Below, piece by piece: positions 57,330 to 64,000 of a stretch of DNA of 64,000 nucleotides. The DNA comes from Molanna angustata (Eukaryota > Arthropoda > Insecta > Trichoptera > Molannidae), in assembly GCA_963576475.1 (NCBI GenBank), contig OY754982.1, positions 16,682,217 to 16,746,216 of the forward strand. The letters are read 5' to 3'. The first letter of the stretch is position 1, and the number at the start of each line of letters is the position of its first letter. The notes beneath the pieces are model-generated. The model was not told where the DNA came from. It made no database searches and saw only the letters and a list, made by a program, of their open reading frames with translations. A program made the position numbers and the translations under genes.

Positions 57330-60300
57330 CGAGTGGGTTGTGGCCAACACTAAACTCTCCACACCACAAATATTGACAATGAAATATTTTATTCATTCTA
57401 AATTTTACTACCAGGAATATAAATTTTCTAACGATAGTATATTTTCATGTTAAGATAGACAAACTATTAATGCAGTATGGTGAAGAATTCTAATGTTGTA
57501 TGAAATATTTTAATAAAAGCAGATAAATTTTGTTTTAAAGGACGTTAGAGCATTTTGACAATTTTGACACGTGATATCATATGAAGAAATTTTTGTTATT
57601 TATGGAAAGCTAATCAGTTCGATGTTCAAGCTCTTTACATTATAACATGAAATCAAATTACTGAACTTTTCCATACATAAGAAATTTATCTTATTATATA
57701 CATTTTTATTCATACTAAATTTTACTACCAGGAAAATAAATTTTCTATCGATAGTATATTTTTATGTTAAGATAGACAAACTATTATTGCAGTATGGTGT
57801 AGAATGCTTATGTTGTATGAAATATTTTAATAAAAGCAGATAAATTTTGTTTTAAAGGACGCGAAAGCATTTTCAAAATTTTGACACGTGATATCATATG
57901 AAGAAATTTTTTGTTATTTATGGAAAGCTAATCAGTTCTATGTTCAAACTCTTTACATTATAACATGAAATCAAATAACTGAACTTTTCCATACATAGAA
58001 ATTTATCTAAATACATTTTTATTCATACTAAATGTTACTACCAGGAATATAAATTTTCTTCCGATAGTATATTTTTATATTAAGATAGACAAACTATTAA
58101 TGCAGTATAGGGAAGAATGCTTATGTTGTATGAAATATTTAAAAAAAAGCAGATAAATTTTGTTCTAAAGAACGCGAGAGCATTTTCCAAATTTTGACAG
58201 GTGATATCATATGAAGATTTTTTTTGTTATTTATGGAAAACTAATCAGTTCTATGTTCAAGCTCTTTACATTATAACATGAAATCAAATTACTGAACTTT
58301 TCCATACATAGAAATTTATCTAATTACATTTTTATTCATACTAAATGTTACTATCAGGAATATAAATTTTCTTCCGATAGTATATTTTTATGTTAAGATA
58401 GACAAACTATTAATGCAGTATAGGGAAGAATGCTTATGTTGTATGAAATATTTTAAAAAAAGCAGATAAATTTTGTTCTAAAGAACGCGAGAGCATTTTC
58501 CATATTTTGACAGGTGATATCATATGAAGTATTTTTTTGTTATTTATGGAAAGCTAATCAGTTCTATGTTCAAGCTCTTTACATTATAACATGAAATCAA
58601 ATTACTGAACTTTTCCATACATAGAAATTTATCTAATTACATTTTTATTCATACTAAATGTTACTACCAGGAATATAAATTTTCTTCCGATAGTATATTT
58701 TTATATTAAGATAATCAAAATATTAATGCAGTATAGTGAAGAATGCTTATGTTGTATGAAATATTTTAAAAAAAGCAGATAAATTTTGTTTTAAAGAACG
58801 CGAGAGCATTTTCAAAATTTTGACACGTGATATCATATGAAGATTTTTTTTGTTATTTATGGAAAGCTAATCAGTTCTATGTTCAAGCTCTTTACATAAT
58901 AACATGAAATCAAATTACTGAACGTTTCCATACATAGAAATTTATCTAATTACATTTTTATTCATACTAAATGTTACGATCAGGAATACAAATTTTCTTC
59001 TGATAGTATATTTTTATGTTAAGATAAACAAACTATTAATGCAGTATAGTGAAGAATGCTTATGTTGTATGAAATATTTTAAAACAAGCAGATAAATTTT
59101 GTTTTAAAGAACGCGAGAGCATTTTCAAAATTTTGACACGTGATATTATATGAAGAATTTTTTTGTTATTTATGGAAAGCTAATCAGTTCTATGTTCATG
59201 CTCTTTACATTATAACATGAAATCAAATTACTGAACTTTTCCATACATAGAAATTTATTTAATTACATTTTTATTCATACTAAATGTTACTACCAGGAAT
59301 ATAAATTTTCTTCCGATAGTATATTTTTATGTTAAGATTAACAAACTATTAATGCAGTATAGTGAAGAATGCTTATGTTGTATGAAATATTTGAAAAAAA
59401 GCAGATAAATTTTGTTCTAAAGAACAGGAGAGCATTTTCAAAATTTTGACACGTGATATTATATGAAGATTTTTTTTGTTATTTATGGAAAGCTAATCAG
59501 TTCTATGTTCAAGCTCTTTACATTATAACATGAAATCAAATTACTGAACGTTTCCATACATAGAAATTTATCTAATTACATTTTTATTCATACTAAATGT
59601 TACTATCAGGAATATAAATTTTCTTCCGATAGTATATTTTTATGTTAAGATAAACAAACTATTAATGCAGTATAGTGAAGAATGCTTATGTTGTATGAAA
59701 TATTTTAAAAAAAGCAGATAAATTTTGTTCTAAAGAACGCGAGAGCATTTTCCAAATTTTGACAGGTGATATCATATGAAGATTTTTTTTGGTATTTATG
59801 GAAAGCTAATCAGTTCTATGTTCAAGCTCTTTACATTATAACATGAAATAAAATTACTGAACTTTTCCATACATAGAAATTTATCTAATTACATTTTTAT
59901 TCATACTGAATGTTACTATCAGGAATATAAATTTTCTTCCGATAGTATATTTTTATGTTCATTCATTTCCGTGTTATTTATGGAAAGCTAATCAGTTCTA
60001 TGCTCAAGCTCTTTACATTATAACATGAAATCAAATTACTGAACGTTTCCATACATAGAAATTTATCTAATTACATTTTTATTCATACTAAATGTTACTA
60101 TCAGGAATATAAATTTTCTTCCGATAGTATATTTTTATGTTAAGATAGACAAACTATTAATGCAGTATAGGGAAGAATGCTTATGTTGTATGAATTATTT
60201 TAAAAAAAGCAGATAAATTTTGTTCTAAAGAACGCGAGAACATTTTCCAAATTTTGACAGGTGATATCATATGAATATTTTTTTTGTTATTTATGGAAAG

Positions 60301-63240
60301 CTACTCAGTTCTATGTTCAAGCTCTTTACATTATAACATGAAATCAAATTACTGAACTTTTCCATACATAGAAATTTATCTAATTACATTTTTATTCATA
60401 CTAAATGTTACTATCAGGAATATAAATTTTCTTCTGATAGTATATTTTTATGTTAAGATAAACAAACTATTAATGCAGTATAGTGAAGAATGCTTATGTT
60501 GTATGAAATAGTTTAAAAAAAGCAGATAAATTTTGTTTTAAAGAACGCGAGAGCATTTTCAAAATTTTGACACGTGATATTATATGAAGAATTTTTTTGT
60601 TATTTATGGAAAGCTAATCAGTTCTATGTTCAAGCTCTTTACATTATAACATGAAATCAAATTACTGAACTTTTCCATACATAGAAATTTATCTAATTAC
60701 ATTTTTATTCATACTAAATGTTACTATCAGTAATATAAATTTTCTTCCGATAGTATATTTTTATGTTAAGATAAACAAACTATTAATGCAGTATAGTGAA
60801 GAATGCTTATGTTGTATGAAATATTTTAAAAAAAGCAGATAAATTTTGTTTTAAAGAACGCGAGAGCATTTTCAAAATTTTGACACGTGATATTATATGA
60901 AGAATTTTTTTGTTATTTATGGAAAGCTAATCAGTTCTATGTTCAAGTTCTTTACATTATAACATGAAATCAAATTACTGAACGTTTCCATACATAGAAA
61001 TTTATCTAATTACATTTTTATTCATACTAAATGTTACTATCAGGAATATAAATTTTCTTCCGATAGTATATTTTTATGTTAAGATAAACAAACTATTAAT
61101 GCAGTATAGTGAAGAATGCTTATGTTGTATGAAATATTTTAAAACAAGCAGATAAATTTTGTTTTAAAGAACGCGAGAGCATTTTCAAAATTTTGACACG
61201 TGATATTATATGAAGAATTTTTTTGTTATTTATGGAAAGCTTATCAGTTCTATGTTCAAGCTCTTTACATTATAACATGAAATCAAATTACTGAACGTTT
61301 CCATACATAGAAATTTATCTAATTACATTTTTATTCATACTAAATGTTACTACCAGGAATATAAATTTTCTTCCGATAGTATATTTTTATATTAAGATAA
61401 TCAAAATATTAATGCAGTATAGTGAAGAATGCTTATGTTGTATGAAATATTTTAAAAAAAGCAGATAAATTTTGTTTTGAAGAACGCGAGAGCATTTTCA
61501 AAATTTTGACATGTGATATCATATGAAGATTTTTTTTGTTATTTATGGAAAGCTAATCAGTTCTATGTTCAAGCTCTTTACATAATAACATGAAATCAAA
61601 TTACTGAACGTTTCCATACATAGAAATTTATCTAATTACATTTTTATTCATACTAAATGTTACTATCAGGAATACAAATTTTCTTCTGATAGTATATTTT
61701 TATGTTAAGATAAACAAACTATTAATGCAGTATAGTGAAGAATGCTTATGTTGTATGAAATATTTTAAAAAAAGCAGATAAATTTTGTTTTAAAGAACGC
61801 GAGAGCATTTTCAAAATTTTGACACGTGATATTATATGAAGAATTTTTTTGTTATTTATGGAAAGCTAATCAGTTCTATGTTCATGCTCTTTACATTATA
61901 ACATGAAATCAAATTACTGAACTTTTCCATACATAGAAATTTATTTAATTACATTTTTATTCATACTAAATGTTACTACCAGGAATATAAATTTTCTTCC
62001 GATAGTATATTTTTATGTTAAGATTAACAAACTATTAATGCAGTATAGTGAAGAATGCTTATGTTGTATGAAATATTTGAAAAAAAAGCAGATAAATTTT
62101 GTTTTAAAGAACGCGAGAGCATTTTCAAAATTTTGACACGTGATATTATATGAAGAATTTTTTTGTTATTTATGGAAAGCTAATCAGTTCTATGTTCAAG
62201 CTCTTAACATTATAACATGAAATCAAATTACTGAACGTTTCCATACATAGAAATTTATCTAATTACATTTTTATTCATACTAAATGTTACTATCAGGAAT
62301 ATAAATTTTCTTCCGATAGTATATTTTTATGTTAAGATAGACAAACTATTAATGCAGTATAGTGAAGACTGCTTATGTTGTATGAAATATTTTAAAAAAA
62401 GCAGATAAATTTTGTTTCAAAGAGCGTTAGAGCATTTTGACAATGTTGACACGTGATATCATATGAAGAAATTTTTTGATATCTATGAAAAGCTAATCAG
62501 TTCTAAGTTCAAGCTATTAATATTCTTATATCAATATGAAATCAATGAACTGAACATTGCCAAATATAAAAAAATTCTCTTGTTACATATAAGTTTCATA
62601 CAAATATCCATTAAATAAAATATAATTTTTGAAACCGTTGAATATTTTTCTTTTAACATTGACCATCTTTGAATACAATTTTATGAAGATCATTGGTGTT
62701 GTATAAATAGTTGAAACCAAATAAAAATGTCTCTAATTTCCAGGTCGTGAGAGCATTTTTTCAGTTTTAATAGATGAAATCATAAAGAAACATTGGGAAA
62801 AAATGAACCGTTGTCTATGGAAAACTAATCAGCTCTAAGTTTATGGACTTAACACATGTGATATCAATATGAAGTCAATCGGACTTATAGTTTGGGCTGC
62901 AGAGAGGACACAAAACAAAAACAACGTAAATGATGAATTCATAGAGAAGAAATCAAAAGTTGTCTATGGAAAACTAATCAGCTCTAGGTCTTTGCACTTT
63001 ACACGTATGATGTTAATATGAAGTCGATCAGACTTATAGTTTGGGCTGTAGAGAGGACACAAAAAAGATAAATGCTACGGCGTACGGCGTACAGCGTATA
63101 CGCCATACACAAAAAACACATCACGACGAAACTCATAGTGTGCATTCTCTACATGATACCCATTGAGAAATTGATGTAAAAAAAATACGCTTAAATTTTG
63201 CGAAATCATGACTCTCCCCTATTCCATAGTGTGGAGAGTA
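57330..63240 (-). mobile_element. Element S with internal satellite expansion
   Basis: Relative to the copy at 38535-39400 it is inverted: the left edge CGAGTGGGTTGTGGCCAACA then CTAAACTCTCCACACCA equals the right edge of that copy, and the right edge 63168-63240 (AAATTGATGT...GACTCTCCCC...TATTCCATAGTGTGGAGAGT) equals its left edge. Between the edges are the 313-bp array and, at 62570-63060, two further diverged units (TTGTCTATGGAAAACTAATC twice). No ORF above 60 codons across nearly 6 kb. Confidence 0.7.
57375..62565 (-). repeat. Satellite array, about 17 units of 313 bp
   Basis: The anchor AGATAAATTTTG occurs at 57521, 57838, 58151, 58464, 58777, 59090, 59403, 59716, 60211, 60524, 60837, 61150, 61463, 61776, 62090 and 62403. 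Spacing is 313 bp almost throughout (317 and 314 once each), and 495 bp across one deleted unit (59716 to 60211). Units carry TACTAAATGTTACTA(C/T)CAGGAA, TTCCGATAGTATATTTTTATG, TGCAGTATAGTGAAGAATGC, TTTTGACACGTGATAT and TTTATGGAAAGCTAATCAGT. Outer units are the most diverged. Confidence 0.97.
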
Positions 63241-63928
63241 AAAATGACGTTAGTTTGGCAGTCACGGGCTCTTAGACCCCGTTCCCACTTGTCGTGTGTT
63301 TGGCACGACAAAATGTCGTGTGATCTAGTGGCAAAAAATAAATAAAGCAAATTTTGTTATGCTTTCCACGAATTATAGTTCCATGGGAACACATATCAAT
63401 AGGATCTGTCTCTCCGTCCTTTTCCATTTCGTATTCTACAGCTGAACTTCCTCATTCTTCCAGAGTTATATGCATGTCACGCATAGTGACTGGCGGAGTG
63501 AAGGCCCATAGAGCTTTTGCAGAATCGTATGTGTTTTTGTTTTCGTCTCTTGGGAATTCGTGATGTCGACTTTTTTGATCAGTCTCAACGAATAACCATC
63601 TCTATGTATTGTATAATCTAATAGTGAACTGAGAAAACAAAACATAAATAAATAAACAGCATTGCAACCATAAAAAAAAAACAATTTATTATACAAAACA
63701 TATTATGCTGCTTGTCAATAAAACCAATATAGATTACTTTTTTTTTCAGTTTTGGTGTTAACATTTATTATAATTGACACCAATACTGGCTAATCAAATA
63801 TCATCGTTATAATAATATACTATAAAGCTTACAAATCAGGGAACATATTGCAATCTTATCCAATAAATACAAGCCATTCGATATGATAATTACGTTCCTT
63901 TTGAAAATAAGTGTACTTTTTGCTGTTT
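63241..63928. other. No gene seen; spacer between inverted S termini
   Basis: ACCCCGTTCCCACTTGTCGT then GTGTTTGGCACGAC, AAAATGTCGTGTGATCTAGT (63277-63332) looks like the end of another mobile element. Frames at 63354-63563 (plus) and 63466-63696 (minus) have no recognisable domain. Confidence 0.4.
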
Positions 63929-64000
63929 TTACTCTCCACACTATGGAATAGGGGAGAGTCATGATTTCGCAAAATTTAAGCGTATTTTTTTACATCAATT
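63929..64000 (+). mobile_element. Element S terminus, second copy running off the window
   Basis: TTTACTCTCCACACTATGGA ... GGAGAGTCATGATTTCGCAA ... AAATTTAAGCGTATTTTTTT is essentially the exact reverse complement of 63168-63240. The body lies beyond the window. Confidence 0.8.

Noticed and set aside
57375..62565. CRISPR-like array
   Set aside because: Whole 313-bp units repeat without unique spacers, in a eukaryotic setting. It is a satellite.

Overview
This window is AT-rich, repeat-dominated nuclear DNA from an animal, most probably an insect and plausibly a moth or butterfly. The grounds are sequence style: recurrent GTAGGTACCTAC palindromes, many RTE-type LINE 3' ends, tRNA-headed SINEs, mariner relics, Helitron-like termini, and no operons or ribosome binding sites. 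The taxonomic call is an inference. Aphids also carry GGTACC-type palindromes, so it is not proven. I found no intact host protein-coding gene, no rRNA, no free-standing tRNA gene and no CRISPR array. Nearly all long open frames are relics of transposons or are produced by microsatellites and minisatellites.

Layout. 0.1-9 kb: an RTE-like LINE tail; a Helitron-like element (about 1.4-3.9 kb) filled with three kinds of tandem repeat; a desert; then a LINE reverse-transcriptase C-terminus broken by one stop codon (8.2-9.0 kb). 10-16.6 kb: SINE and LINE scraps; a foldback element with 151-bp arms inside two long (AT)n tracts; a decayed mariner; and a LINE copy with the full signature of twin-primed insertion (15.7-16.4 kb, 11-bp target-site duplication). 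17.9-25.5 kb: a retroelement tail expanded to about 250 bp of TTTA repeats, a SINE, a deleted mariner relative, several LINE 3' ends, and two copies of a foldback family. 26.4-31.6 kb: a repeat shared with 40.3 and 52.9 kb; a perfect 7 x 69-bp minisatellite; a palindromic MITE; a second Helitron-like element in the opposite orientation with A^T-flanked TC...CTAG ends; another SINE and LINE relics.

32-44 kb: LINE tails, a 64-68-bp minisatellite, three large foldback elements, an interspersed element related to the satellite at 57-63 kb, a more GC-rich single-copy-looking stretch with an RFX X-box-like site (39.9-40.1 kb), and an 11 x 39-bp array. 44.7-55.4 kb: nested insertions that can be ordered, including a PIF/Harbinger-like MITE with TTA duplication inside a LINE, a TA-flanked mariner-type MITE, a hAT-like element with an 8-10-bp duplication, and a SINE plus LINE tail inside an older repeat. 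This part also holds a GC-rich island at 48.3-48.9 kb and a 430-bp CA tract. 57.3-63.2 kb: the dominant feature, an element whose internal 313-bp segment is amplified to about 17 tandem units with a 2,686-bp higher-order duplication.

No gene set works together here. The biology is transposon insertion, nesting, decay and tandem amplification. The best candidates for something undescribed are the 313-bp satellite born inside an interspersed element, the pair of foldbacks that share a hammerhead/Penelope-like motif, and the Helitron-like elements that carry minisatellites.
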